Assembly (NCBI GenBank): GCA_017649605.1
Contig: JAGCGL010000012.1
Location: forward strand, 1-32,469
From: Spirochaetia bacterium
GTDB taxonomy: Bacteria > Spirochaetota > Spirochaetia > CADAEX01
Length of the DNA: 32,469 bases
Direction of reading: 5' to 3'
Below the pieces are notes generated by a model. The model did not search any database, was not told the origin of the DNA, and worked only from the letters and a program-made list of their open reading frames with translations. Made by a program: the position numbers and the translations under genes. Positions 1 through 8,194 of this stretch are shown here, piece by piece; position 1 is the first letter of the stretch, and the number at the start of each line of letters is the position of its first letter.

Positions 1-1587
1 ATCCCATTCCTGCTCCTCCTGGCCTTCTTCTATGTGCCGGTGATAACAGTATTTGCCACCGGTTTCTCAAGGGAGGGACTTGGGGCTGTCTTGGGAGACA
101 GCTACTGCAGGAGAATATGCCTTTTCTCCCTTAAGCAGGGGGCACTCAGCACCCTCCTCTCTGCCGCAATCGGCTTTCCAGGAGCCTATATCCTGGCCCG
201 TTATAAATTCCGGGGCAAGAACTTCATCAAGGCACTTATAACTGTACCCTATGTGCTCCCCCCGATTGCGGCAGTGCTTGGAATAGTGCTTCTGATCGGC
301 AACAACGGCATAATCAACAGGGCCCTCATGGCCCTGTCGGGCGCAGAACAGCCGCCGCTGCACCTGCTCTACAACCTCAAGGCCATACTTATAGCCCACA
401 CCTTCTACAACATCCCGCTATTCATCCGCTTTGTATACCCGGTGTGGGAGAAGATACCGGCATCGCTCTACGAGGCAGGCAGAAGCCTGGGAGCAGGCAG
501 ATGGCGGCTGTTCAGGACAGTCACCTGTCCCTGGCTGCTATGTGCCTTCATAGCAGCCTGCGCCCTCATATTCGTACTCTGTTTCATGAGCTTCTCCATA
601 GTTCTTGTGCTTGGAGGCGGCCCACAGTATTCCACGCTGGAGGTTGAGATTTACAAGCTGGCAAGGACTACATCGCAGGTTACCAAGGCATGTGCCCTGG
701 GTGGCCTTGAGTCACTTATAACCCTGCTCTTCATCTCGGTCTATACAGCAGCAGGGCACCAGAGAAGCAGCTACTCCATCCCGCTGGGCAGGCATGGGGC
801 TGTACCAGAGAAAAAGCTTTCTGCACGCAGCTTCCCGGCCTTTCTCTACATTGTCTTCCTTATCCTCTATGTGGCAATGCCGATGGCCACTATCGCCCTC
901 AACTCCTTCACAGGCAAGAGTGGCTGGGGCAAGGAGAAAGGGCTAACCCTGAACTGGTATAAAGCCTTTGCCCAGCCCAATATGTATAACCCAGTGCTCA
1001 ACACCATATTCATAGCGATAGCCACCGTGATATGTGCAATAGTGCTTTCCCTTATAATCTCTGCAGTAATCTCCAGGTGGCCGAAGGGCTCCTTCCTTGT
1101 GCAGATATTCTTCTTTGCCTCGCTTGGAATCTCCTCTATACTTCTTTCCCTCGGCTACATGCTCACAATATCGGCCCTGGGCTTCAGGCCCAATGGAAAG
1201 CTGCTCCTGATAGCAGTGCATACTGCGGCTGTACTCCCCTTCACTATAAAAGCTATTTCCCTGTTCTACAGCAGGATAAACAGAAGGTGCATAGAGTGTG
1301 CCCAGAGCCTCGGGGCAAAGCCGCTGCGTATCCTCTGGACTGTAAAGCTGCCCATGATAAAGAACGGCATATTTACTGCCGGCATCTTTGCCTTTGCAGT
1401 CTCAGCCGGCGAGGTGAACGGAGCACTCATGCTGGCTCCCGAAGGCTTTACCACCATGCCTGTCGCAATCTACCGCCTTATCGGGGCCTACCGGTTCTAC
1501 CAGGCCTGCGCCATGGGAACTGTGCTCCTTCTTATCTGCATAGCAGCCTTCTATGCCATTGACCGTCTTGGAGAGATAAGCCTATGA
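1..1587 (+). CDS. ABC transporter fused permease (thiamine/iron type), 5' truncated
   Basis: Inner-membrane subunit of an ABC importer, of the ThiP/FbpB type in which two permease domains are fused. The frame is open from base 1, so the true start lies outside the window; 528 residues are visible. Many hydrophobic membrane segments occur in two similar halves, and each half carries the EAA loop that contacts the ATPase: EAGRSLGAGRWRLF near base 472 and ECAQSLGAKPLRIL near base 1294. The stop overlaps the next gene (an ATPase) as ATGA, so the two are probably translationally coupled. The binding protein is presumably upstream of the window. Substrate cannot be settled: thiamine, ferric iron or a polyamine are all possible for this architecture. 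Confidence 0.85.
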   Translation: MPFLLLLAFFYVPVITVFATGFSREGLGAVLGDSYCRRICLFSLKQGALSTLLSAAIGFPGAYILARYKFRGKNFIKALITVPYVLPPIAAVLGIVLLIGNNGIINRALMALSGAEQPPLHLLYNLKAILIAHTFYNIPLFIRFVYPVWEKIPASLYEAGRSLGAGRWRLFRTVTCPWLLCAFIAACALIFVLCFMSFSIVLVLGGGPQYSTLEVEIYKLARTTSQVTKACALGGLESLITLLFISVYTAAGHQRSSYSIPLGRHGAVPEKKLSARSFPAFLYIVFLILYVAMPMATIALNSFTGKSGWGKEKGLTLNWYKAFAQPNMYNPVLNTIFIAIATVICAIVLSLIISAVISRWPKGSFLVQIFFFASLGISSILLSLGYMLTISALGFRPNGKLLLIAVHTAAVLPFTIKAISLFYSRINRRCIECAQSLGAKPLRILWTVKLPMIKNGIFTAGIFAFAVSAGEVNGALMLAPEGFTTMPVAIYRLIGAYRFYQACAMGTVLLLICIAAFYAIDRLGEISL

Positions 1588-2621
1588 AACTGATACTTGA
1601 GAACATAAAAAAGAACTATGGGACTTTCACACTGAATGCAGACCTGGAGCTTAACCAGGGGGAATTCCACACATTCTTAGGGCCGTCCGGATGCGGCAAG
1701 ACTACTCTGCTCCGCATAATAGCAGGGTTCACTGCCCCCGATTCGGGCCGCATATACCTGGATGGTAAGGATATAACCGAAGTTCCACCCGAAAAGCGCA
1801 ACATCTCCATAGTGTTCCAGGACTATGCCCTCTTTCCTAACATGACAGTGGCCAAGAACATAGGCTATGGCCCCGAGACAAGGCACTGGAGCAAGGAGAG
1901 GATCAAGGCCAGGACCGAGGAGCTTTTAGAGGCTGTGGAGCTTCCTGGATATGGAAACAGAAAGCCAGATACACTCTCAGGCGGAGAGAAGCAGCGGGTT
2001 GCACTGGCCAGGGCTATTGCGGTGAACCCAGAGCTCCTGCTGCTGGATGAGCCTTTGAGCGCAGCCGACGAGAAACTTAAGGGGGCACTCAAGGCCCAGA
2101 TTGTGGAGACCCACCGGAAGAACAACCTGACCACCATCTATGTTACCCACGACCAGGAGGAGGCCATGACTCTCTCCGACCGGATATCGGTATTCCGCCG
2201 CGGAAACATCGAGTGCACCGGCACACCTCAGGAGATCTATTTCAAGCCCAAAACCCTCTATGCAGCCCAGTTTGTAGGCCAGTCCAACATCTTGAAAGGA
2301 ACAGTAAAAAGCATAGGTGAAATGGTCGAGGTGCAGTGCCAGAACCAGATGATCAGAGTAAAGAACTGCTCTTATAAGTGTGTTCCGGGGGATGAGGTCA
2401 CCCTTTTCTTCCGCCCCGAATGCTGCACCATCGCAACTGGGAACGAGGAGAATATCCTTAAAGGGCAAGTAGAGAGCCGCACCTTCTATGGAAGCCGCTA
2501 CACCTGCACAGTAGAGACAAGCTGCGGCAAAATAAAGGTGTATGACACATACCCATTCCAGATCCAGGATTCAGACTGCCAGATTGCTGTAAAACCGGAA
2601 AACATAATCCTTTTCCAGTAA
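1584..2621 (+). CDS. ABC transporter ATP-binding protein with TOBE domain
   Basis: ATPase subunit (345 aa) energising the permease encoded just upstream. Walker A is GPSGCGKTT (residues 33-41), the signature is LSGGEKQR, Walker B is LLLLDEP and the switch is VTHDQEEA, in that order, so the nucleotide-binding domain is intact. About 110 residues follow with a TOBE-like C-terminal domain typical of the PotA/FbpC/MalK group, which is longer than a minimal ThiQ. The D-loop region reads LSAADEKLK where most relatives have LSALD. The start is the ATG of the ATGA overlap with the permease. Substrate is inferred only as iron, thiamine or similar small molecule. Confidence 0.9.
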   Translation: MKLILENIKKNYGTFTLNADLELNQGEFHTFLGPSGCGKTTLLRIIAGFTAPDSGRIYLDGKDITEVPPEKRNISIVFQDYALFPNMTVAKNIGYGPETRHWSKERIKARTEELLEAVELPGYGNRKPDTLSGGEKQRVALARAIAVNPELLLLDEPLSAADEKLKGALKAQIVETHRKNNLTTIYVTHDQEEAMTLSDRISVFRRGNIECTGTPQEIYFKPKTLYAAQFVGQSNILKGTVKSIGEMVEVQCQNQMIRVKNCSYKCVPGDEVTLFFRPECCTIATGNEENILKGQVESRTFYGSRYTCTVETSCGKIKVYDTYPFQIQDSDCQIAVKPENIILFQ

Positions 2622-2649
2622 TGACAACTGGAAAAAACCATGATATAAT
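2621..2649 (+). promoter_or_regulatory. sigma70-type promoter for the GDPD operon
   Basis: -35 ATGACA (2621-2626), 17-bp spacer, -10 TATAAT (2644-2649). The predicted start is near 2656. A TGGAGG ribosome site at 2667-2672 precedes the ATG at 2679. The -35 abuts the stop codon of the ABC ATPase, so the following operon has its own promoter although it is on the same strand. Confidence 0.7.
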
Positions 2650-2678
2650 TATAAAAACGCAACAATTGGAGGCATAGA

Positions 2679-3428
2679 ATGAAGATTTGGGCCCACAGAG
2701 GGTGCTGCTACACCTGGCCAGAGAATACACTGCAGTCCTTCGAGGCTGCCAGCAAGCTGCCTGTGACAGGAATAGAGCTTGATATCCAGCTGACCAAAGA
2801 CCGGAAGATGGTTGTAATCCACGACGAGAAAGTGGACCGGACCACCAACGGGAAAGGCTGGGTAAAGGACTTCTCACTCGAGGAGATCAAAGCTCTCAAG
2901 ATAGAGACCCATCCTGTAAATGGAGAAAAGCAGTATACCCAGGTTCCAACCATCGAAGAGGTTTTCACCCTTCTCAAGCCTGTATGCCTCAGCAAGGGGC
3001 TTCTTATAAACATAGAGCTCAAGACCAGCGAAGTGCGCTACGAAGGAATCGAAGACATGATTGTTGCGCTGGTCAAGGAATGGGGCTTGGACAAATATAT
3101 TGTCTATTCCTCCTTCAATCCTGACTCCATTGTGCTTATCAAGCAGAAGTACCCGTATGTGAACGCAGGAATTCTCTACGACTCCGAGAAGCTGTGCCTG
3201 GAGTTCTCACAGAAATATCCGGTGAACGCGCTTCATCCTTATGTAGAGATGCTGGATGTTCCAAATATCAGGGAGAAGACAGACCTCCCTATCCGTGTAT
3301 GGAACGAGGAGGAGATCTTCTATCCAGGCAAGGAGCCATGCAAGCACTATGACTTTAAGGCGCTGGAGAAGCTTGGTGTGACCGATATCTTCACCAATAT
3401 CGCCGACTACTATTGCAGCGGGAAATAA
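2679..3428 (+). CDS. Glycerophosphodiester phosphodiesterase
   Basis: Cytoplasmic enzyme of the GDPD TIM-barrel family (UgpQ-like), 249 aa. It hydrolyses glycerophosphodiesters from phospholipid turnover to glycerol-3-phosphate and an alcohol. Visible catalytic elements are HRG (residues 6-8), PENT (14-17), the metal ligands in GIELDIQ (31-37) and H48 in VVIHDEKVDRTTNGKG; INIELK follows near residue 110. No signal peptide is present, unlike GlpQ, so it acts on internal substrates. The start has a good GGAGG ribosome site and its own promoter. It heads a three-gene cluster (7-bp gap to the next gene). Confidence 0.92.
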   Translation: MKIWAHRGCCYTWPENTLQSFEAASKLPVTGIELDIQLTKDRKMVVIHDEKVDRTTNGKGWVKDFSLEEIKALKIETHPVNGEKQYTQVPTIEEVFTLLKPVCLSKGLLINIELKTSEVRYEGIEDMIVALVKEWGLDKYIVYSSFNPDSIVLIKQKYPYVNAGILYDSEKLCLEFSQKYPVNALHPYVEMLDVPNIREKTDLPIRVWNEEEIFYPGKEPCKHYDFKALEKLGVTDIFTNIADYYCSGK

Positions 3429-3435
3429 GGTACAG

Positions 3436-4200
3436 ATGGAAGTAATCTTCTTAGGGACAGGAACATCCCACGGCATTCCGGTGATCGGCTGCGACTGCCC
3501 TGTCTGCACCTCCTCCGACCCCAAGAACAACCGAACCAGGTGCTCGGTCTATGTGCGTGCCGAAGGGGCCAGGATCATCATAGACATGACCCCTGAGTTC
3601 CGCATCCAGATGCTGCGGGAAAAGCTTTCCACAGCCGATGCCGTCCTGATAACCCACACTCACGCCGACCATCTGCACGGTCTGGATGATATCCGCCCCA
3701 TGACTTTCAGGCGTCCTATGCCAGTCTACGGCAGCACCAGGGTGATAGGGATAATCCGCAGGCGGTTTGACTACATCTTCAATGTGACCCAGATGGGAGG
3801 CGGAAAGCCCCATATCCAGCTGAACCCTGTGGAAGGTCCTTTCTATATTCCCACCGTTTATGGAAAGCTTGAGGTGGTGCCAGTCCCTATGCTACATGGA
3901 AAGCTTGAGACCTTCGGCTACCGCATAGGCGATTTCGCATACCTTACCGACTGCAGCTATATTCCCAAGGCCTCCATGCATCTTCTGAACGGCCTTAAGG
4001 TGCTGGTGCTGGATGCTCTTAAGTATAAGGACCACCCTACCCACCTGACTGTTGATAAGGCAATAGCTGTAGCCCAAAAAATCGGGGCAGAGCGCACATA
4101 CTTCACCCATATGTGCCACGACATTGACCATGCCAAGCTGCTGTCGGAGCTGCCGGATGGGATTGAGCCTGCCTACGACGGCCTAAGGATAACACTTTAA
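3436..4200 (+). CDS. MBL-fold metallo-hydrolase, PhnP-like
   Basis: Metallo-beta-lactamase-fold hydrolase, 254 aa, resembling the PhnP/phosphoribosyl cyclic phosphodiesterase subgroup. The N-terminal GTGTSHGIP is followed by a cysteine cluster (C19, C21, C24), and the metal motif HTHADH lies at 74-79. Further likely ligands are the His in MLHGKLE, the Asp in YLTDCSY, and the C-terminal THMCHDIDH. The family acts on cyclic phosphodiesters in PhnP, but there are no phosphonate (phn) genes nearby. The GDPD neighbour supports a phosphodiesterase role by context only. It starts 7 bp after the GDPD stop and is probably co-transcribed. Confidence 0.85.
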   Translation: MEVIFLGTGTSHGIPVIGCDCPVCTSSDPKNNRTRCSVYVRAEGARIIIDMTPEFRIQMLREKLSTADAVLITHTHADHLHGLDDIRPMTFRRPMPVYGSTRVIGIIRRRFDYIFNVTQMGGGKPHIQLNPVEGPFYIPTVYGKLEVVPVPMLHGKLETFGYRIGDFAYLTDCSYIPKASMHLLNGLKVLVLDALKYKDHPTHLTVDKAIAVAQKIGAERTYFTHMCHDIDHAKLLSELPDGIEPAYDGLRITL

Positions 4201-4210
4201 TGGAGAGACT

Positions 4211-4564
4211 ATGAATAACTATATTATTGTACGGCCAGAGCACCTGAACCAGAACGGACACCTTTTCGGAGGGCAGATGCTACGCTGGATAGATGAATTC
4301 TGCTGGATTGCGGCAGCCATAGATTTCCCCGATAAGAAGCTTGTCACCAGGGCCATGGGAGAGACCTCCTTCAAAAGAGGCATTCCAGATGGCGTGATAC
4401 TGCGGTTCCACACCCATCAGGAAAGCGTGGGAAACACCAGCGTCACCTACAGCTGCGATGTATACATTGTGGACAGCAAGGAGGAGAACAAAGCACCGGT
4501 CTTCTCCACCACCATCACATTCACAGCAGTTGGCGAAGATGGTAAAAAGACCTCTATCCGGTAA
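4211..4564 (+). CDS. Acyl-CoA thioesterase, hotdog fold (YciA-like)
   Basis: Small cytoplasmic hotdog-fold thioesterase, 117 aa. The active-site helix HLFGGQMLRWIDE (17-29) matches the N-G-x-x-FGG signature of the YciA/BACH acyl-CoA hydrolase group, with N15 and the helix Asp/Glu as candidate catalytic residues. The end is slightly shorter than E. coli YciA. It follows the metallo-hydrolase by 10 bp with a GGAGA ribosome site, and is the last gene of the plus operon, ending 5 bp from the convergent capA-like gene. Acyl specificity cannot be read from the sequence. Confidence 0.85.
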   Translation: MNNYIIVRPEHLNQNGHLFGGQMLRWIDEFCWIAAAIDFPDKKLVTRAMGETSFKRGIPDGVILRFHTHQESVGNTSVTYSCDVYIVDSKEENKAPVFSTTITFTAVGEDGKKTSIR

Positions 4565-4569
4565 CCCGG

Positions 4570-5703
4570 TTATCTGATTATATCCTTAGTCTCGGTCTGG
4601 TTTATCTTAAGCCTTCTCTCTATGTACCCGGCCCATTTCGGCTGCTTTGTCTCCTTCAGCCACCCTATGAACTCATCATTCATAGGCTTGACAAGGCACT
4701 CTCTCTTAGGGGTGAGATATGTGGTGATAAAATAAGGCTGTGTCCTCTCGATTCTTATTGCTCCGGAATCATCCTTGATCAATCTGACTTCATACAAAAG
4801 CCCGTCCCCTGTGTTATCCCGCTGGGTATTCGGGTCTTCCATGGTGATGTTGGGGCTGGTCCGCTGGCCGCTTATAGTATTCCCGTTTGCATACATGATC
4901 AGGGCTTGTCTTCCTCTCCCCCGATCTTTGATTATCTCCCTGTCTTTGATAAGATGGGTATGGTTTGCCCAGACAATATCGACCCCTGCCTCAATCAGAT
5001 CCTCATAGTACTTTTTCTGTGTGTCAGATACACTCCTGACATACTCAGGCTCATTGGTATGCAGCGAAAGGATGAAAATGTCGCAGGGAACCTTCTCCCT
5101 CAGTCTCCTGACATAAGCGACAAACCGCTCCCTGCTTTCTGCGGCAGGAGAAATATAGTTGATGTATTCATAGGAATCAAAGCTGTTCAGAGACTCAGTC
5201 ACAGGAAAGAAAAGAATTTTCCAACCATTTTTCTCAATGATGTTATAGGAGAAGGGTTCGTCGGGACTGTTCTTAATGCCTGAGAAATAGAGGGTTCTAC
5301 CCTCTTTCCCATACTTTTCTGCAATTATATTGCAGGACTTGACAGTTTCCAGCATTCCCCCCTTCCCCTGGTCGTTGGAATGGTTGTTGCAAAGGGAAAA
5401 GACAGAGAATCCCGCATCTATGGAGGACATAAGATATTCCCGGCTCATGTTGAACTGAGGATAAAACGAGATCTCCCTGGTGGCATCCACAGGAGCCTCT
5501 ATATTGGCAAAAGCAAGATCACCCTTCTGGATAATATCCTTTACATCCTTCCACATCTCAGAAAAATCGGCAACATAATAGTTATTCTTATGGGCCATTA
5601 TATCGCCGCCGAACAGAAGGGTAATCCCGCTGTCGGCTGACACAAGGACAGGAAGAAGGAAAAAAATAAAAACAAATACTTTTTTACTAAGAGTTCTATA
5701 CAA
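4570..5703 (-). CDS. CapA family secreted metallophosphatase-like protein
   Basis: 377-aa protein with a cleavable signal peptide (hydrophobic 8-22, then SADS), so exported. It belongs to the CapA/PGA_cap family, which has a calcineurin-like fold and is named from poly-gamma-glutamate capsule synthesis; many members have no known link to capsule. Metal-site motifs are GGDIMAH (32-38), a NIEAP (67-71), NNHSND (106-111) and WANHTHL in the second half. Translation appears to begin at TTG (5703), which has an AAGAGG ribosome site 5 nt away; no ATG lies near. It is the last gene of the uvrA-led operon, 9 bp after argS. No other capsule genes are nearby, so the substrate is unknown. Confidence 0.8.
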   Translation of the reverse strand: MYRTLSKKVFVFIFFLLPVLVSADSGITLLFGGDIMAHKNNYYVADFSEMWKDVKDIIQKGDLAFANIEAPVDATREISFYPQFNMSREYLMSSIDAGFSVFSLCNNHSNDQGKGGMLETVKSCNIIAEKYGKEGRTLYFSGIKNSPDEPFSYNIIEKNGWKILFFPVTESLNSFDSYEYINYISPAAESRERFVAYVRRLREKVPCDIFILSLHTNEPEYVRSVSDTQKKYYEDLIEAGVDIVWANHTHLIKDREIIKDRGRGRQALIMYANGNTISGQRTSPNITMEDPNTQRDNTGDGLLYEVRLIKDDSGAIRIERTQPYFITTYLTPKRECLVKPMNDEFIGWLKETKQPKWAGYIERRLKINQTETKDIIR

Positions 5704-5712
5704 TTAAGCCTC

Positions 5713-7449
5713 TTACATAGTCTCCAGGAACGGTATTCCGATAAGGTCAAAGCCGTTCTTGAGCACCTGGAGCACCGCCTTGGAGAGGACTACCCTTGCC
5801 TTGGCCACCTCCGGCTCGCTCTTGAGGATCGGGCAGTCGTGGTAGTACTTGCTGTAGTGCTTGGCCAGGTTGTAGAGATACCCTGCTATAAGCATAGGAT
5901 TGTACTCAGCTCCGGCCTGCCGTACAGTCTCGCCGAAGTTTCCGATAAGCTTTATGATCTCCCATTCGTCGTCGGTGGTTGCCAGACTGTAGTCCACAGC
6001 ATCGGTCGAGCCTTCGTACTTGCCCAGCATGGTGCAGATACGGGCGCCGGTGTACTGCAGGTATGGACCTGTGTTTCCGTTGAATGAGAGGGACTCCTTG
6101 GGGTTGAACACCATATCCTTGGTTGGGATTGTGGAGAGGAGGAAGTAGTTAAGAGCACCCAGGGCGATGGACTCGGCAGCTTTGTCTATATCGCCGATCT
6201 CGGATTCCCGCCCTTTTGCGATTATCTCCTCCTTGGCCATCTTCTCAAGCTCATCGATAAGGTCGTCGGCATCCACAACCTTTCCTTCCCTCGACTTCAT
6301 CTTTCCCTCGGGCAGGTTCACCATGCCGTAGGAGAGGTGGTGCAGGTCCTTGGCCCAGTCAAAGCCCAGCTTCTGGAGCACATAGAAGAGCACCTTGAAG
6401 TGATACTGCTGCTCCGAGCCCACCACATAAAAAAGAGCGTCGAAAGGCCAGTCCTTATGACGCGCTATGGCAGTGCCGATATCCTGGGTAATGTATACAG
6501 ATGTGCCGTCCCCGCGGAGCAGCACCTTGGTATCCAGGTTTATCTCGGAAAGGTCGACGCAGATCGCCCCTTTGTCATTCTTATAGAAAAGCCCCTTCTC
6601 AAGCCCTTCCAGGATAATCTCCTTGCCCGACTTGTAGGTCTGGCTCTCGTAGTAGATCTTGTCGAAGGAGATTCCGGTCTTCTTATAGGTCTGGAAGATG
6701 CCGTCTATGGTCCACTTGTTCATAAGCTTCCACAGATCCACAGTCTTCTCATCTCCGGCCTCCCATTTGACCAGCAGGTCGCGGGCAATAGGCTCAGCCT
6801 GCTCGTCGGTCTGGGACCAGGTGTTGTACTTAACATAGTAGTCGCCTACAAAGTGGTCTCCCTTGATATGCTCAGACTCCGGGGTTGTGCCGGCGCCGAA
6901 CTTCTGATAGGCGGCCATCGATTTACAGATATGGATACCACGGTCATTGATCAGGTTGACCTTCTTGACCTCGGCGCCGTTGGCCGCAAAGATTCGGGAT
7001 ACGCTCTCGCCGTAGGAGTCGTTCCTGAGGTGGCCCAGATGGAGAGGTTTGTTGGTGTTCGGGCAGGAGAACTCCACCATGATCCGCTTCCCCTTGAGGG
7101 AATCGGTGCGGCCATAGGTGTCGCCCTGCGAGAGGACAGCGCTCAAAGTCTGTTCTGCCACAGCCTTCCTGTCCACCTTGAAGTTGACGTAGGGGCCTGC
7201 TGTGAGCACCTGGAGGCCAGGAATGCCCTGTATATGGGCTGCAACATCGGAAGCAATCTTGGGCGGTGCAGAGCGTAGCTTCTTGGCATATACAAACATG
7301 GGGAAAGCCACATCTCCCAGCTCAGGCTTAGGAGGGATTCCCGGGATGATGGACTCGGGGGTAAAGTCAACCTCGGCCCCTGCTTCCCTGAACACTGCCG
7401 AAAGGGCATCAAACACTATATTAATAAGCTGTTTTCCTGTATCAATCAT
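5713..7449 (-). CDS. argS: Arginyl-tRNA synthetase
   Basis: Class I aminoacyl-tRNA synthetase (578 aa) charging tRNA-Arg. The N-terminal Add-1 domain is followed by the catalytic core with SCPNTNKPLHLGHLRN (HIGH-type HLGH at 137-140) and the KMSKS-equivalent GKMKSREG near residue 380. A C-terminal anticodon-binding DALR domain contains GPYLQYTGAR and ends at LETM, a slightly unusual tail compared with the common ERM ending. It starts at ATG 7449 after a TTAGGA ribosome site, 10 bp beyond the pgeF stop. It is an essential gene embedded in the uvrA-lptD-pgeF operon. Confidence 0.96.
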   Translation of the reverse strand: MIDTGKQLINIVFDALSAVFREAGAEVDFTPESIIPGIPPKPELGDVAFPMFVYAKKLRSAPPKIASDVAAHIQGIPGLQVLTAGPYVNFKVDRKAVAEQTLSAVLSQGDTYGRTDSLKGKRIMVEFSCPNTNKPLHLGHLRNDSYGESVSRIFAANGAEVKKVNLINDRGIHICKSMAAYQKFGAGTTPESEHIKGDHFVGDYYVKYNTWSQTDEQAEPIARDLLVKWEAGDEKTVDLWKLMNKWTIDGIFQTYKKTGISFDKIYYESQTYKSGKEIILEGLEKGLFYKNDKGAICVDLSEINLDTKVLLRGDGTSVYITQDIGTAIARHKDWPFDALFYVVGSEQQYHFKVLFYVLQKLGFDWAKDLHHLSYGMVNLPEGKMKSREGKVVDADDLIDELEKMAKEEIIAKGRESEIGDIDKAAESIALGALNYFLLSTIPTKDMVFNPKESLSFNGNTGPYLQYTGARICTMLGKYEGSTDAVDYSLATTDDEWEIIKLIGNFGETVRQAGAEYNPMLIAGYLYNLAKHYSKYYHDCPILKSEPEVAKARVVLSKAVLQVLKNGFDLIGIPFLETM

Positions 7450-7459
7450 ATTCCTAACC

Positions 7460-8194
7460 TTATTCTAAAATTTTTATATATGCAAGCATTCGGGAGAAAT
7501 GAGCCCCTGTCGCCATAGCCCTGCGGAAGGAGAAGAATCTGGTGTCGCAGCAGGTGCAGGCGTCAGAAACTGCTATATTTTTCAAATTCAACTTTGATAA
7601 AATGTTATAGTTTATAAGTTTTAAATCTAAACTATAAATATTTTCGCCATTCTCAGCCTCTCTGCAGGTCACCCCCACAGAGCCGAAAGTCTTAAGGAAA
7701 TAGTCATACCTCTCCTTCTCCACCCGGTAACAGCACCCACCTATGGCCGGCCCGATCAGTGCCTCTATATCGGAGAGGCAGCACCCATAGTCTGCTGCCA
7801 TGCGCAGGGCACCCTCGGCCGCTATGCCGGTTCCCTTCCAGCCTGAATGGAATGCCCCCACCGCACCGGTGCGGGTGTCTCGGAGGAAGATTGGGACGCA
7901 GTCGGCCACCGAGACACTCAGGGCTCTCGGCACCCTGGATATAATGCCGTCCCCCTGGAGCAGCCCCTCGGAGGCAGAACCATGGCCAGCAAGTTCCTCT
8001 GCATCGTATATGATGTGGGAATGGACCTGCTCCAGCACCAGCGGGTACTGCTCCGGGCCAGAGAGCCCCGAGGCCTTGAAGAAGGCCTCCCGGTGCGCCA
8101 GGTTGGGCTCGGTGTTTGCCCCCATGTCGCCGGCAGCGGCCAGGGAGATACAGACCGCAGCTTTTCTGTCTGAAAACGGCATAGAAAGATACAT
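7460..8194 (-). CDS. pgeF: Polyphenol oxidase/laccase-domain protein, PgeF (YfiH) family
   Basis: 244-aa cytoplasmic protein of the YfiH/PgeF family (PF02578). Members have been described as peptidoglycan editing factors and as purine nucleoside phosphorylases. Characteristic motifs are VADCVPIF, the HSGWKGT loop, GGCCYRVE and CTCCDTRFFSFRR, including the Cys and His residues used for zinc. I placed the start at ATG 8194 because it overlaps the lptD stop by one base (TGATG). An upstream in-frame start at 8260 would lie inside lptD, with an N-terminus lacking family resemblance. It is followed after 10 bp by argS. Confidence 0.88.
   Translation of the reverse strand: MYLSMPFSDRKAAVCISLAAAGDMGANTEPNLAHREAFFKASGLSGPEQYPLVLEQVHSHIIYDAEELAGHGSASEGLLQGDGIISRVPRALSVSVADCVPIFLRDTRTGAVGAFHSGWKGTGIAAEGALRMAADYGCCLSDIEALIGPAIGGCCYRVEKERYDYFLKTFGSVGVTCREAENGENIYSLDLKLINYNILSKLNLKNIAVSDACTCCDTRFFSFRRAMATGAHFSRMLAYIKILE

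Noticed and set aside
4540-4600. Terminator between the convergent thioesterase and capA-like genes
   Set aside because: GGTAACCCGGTTA looks palindromic but leaves a loop of one base and no T-run, so it cannot form a normal terminator.
6337-7278. 313-codon open frame on the plus strand opposite argS
   Set aside because: It is an antisense shadow of a clear class I synthetase. The translation shows no domain or signal and follows the GC pattern of the real gene.
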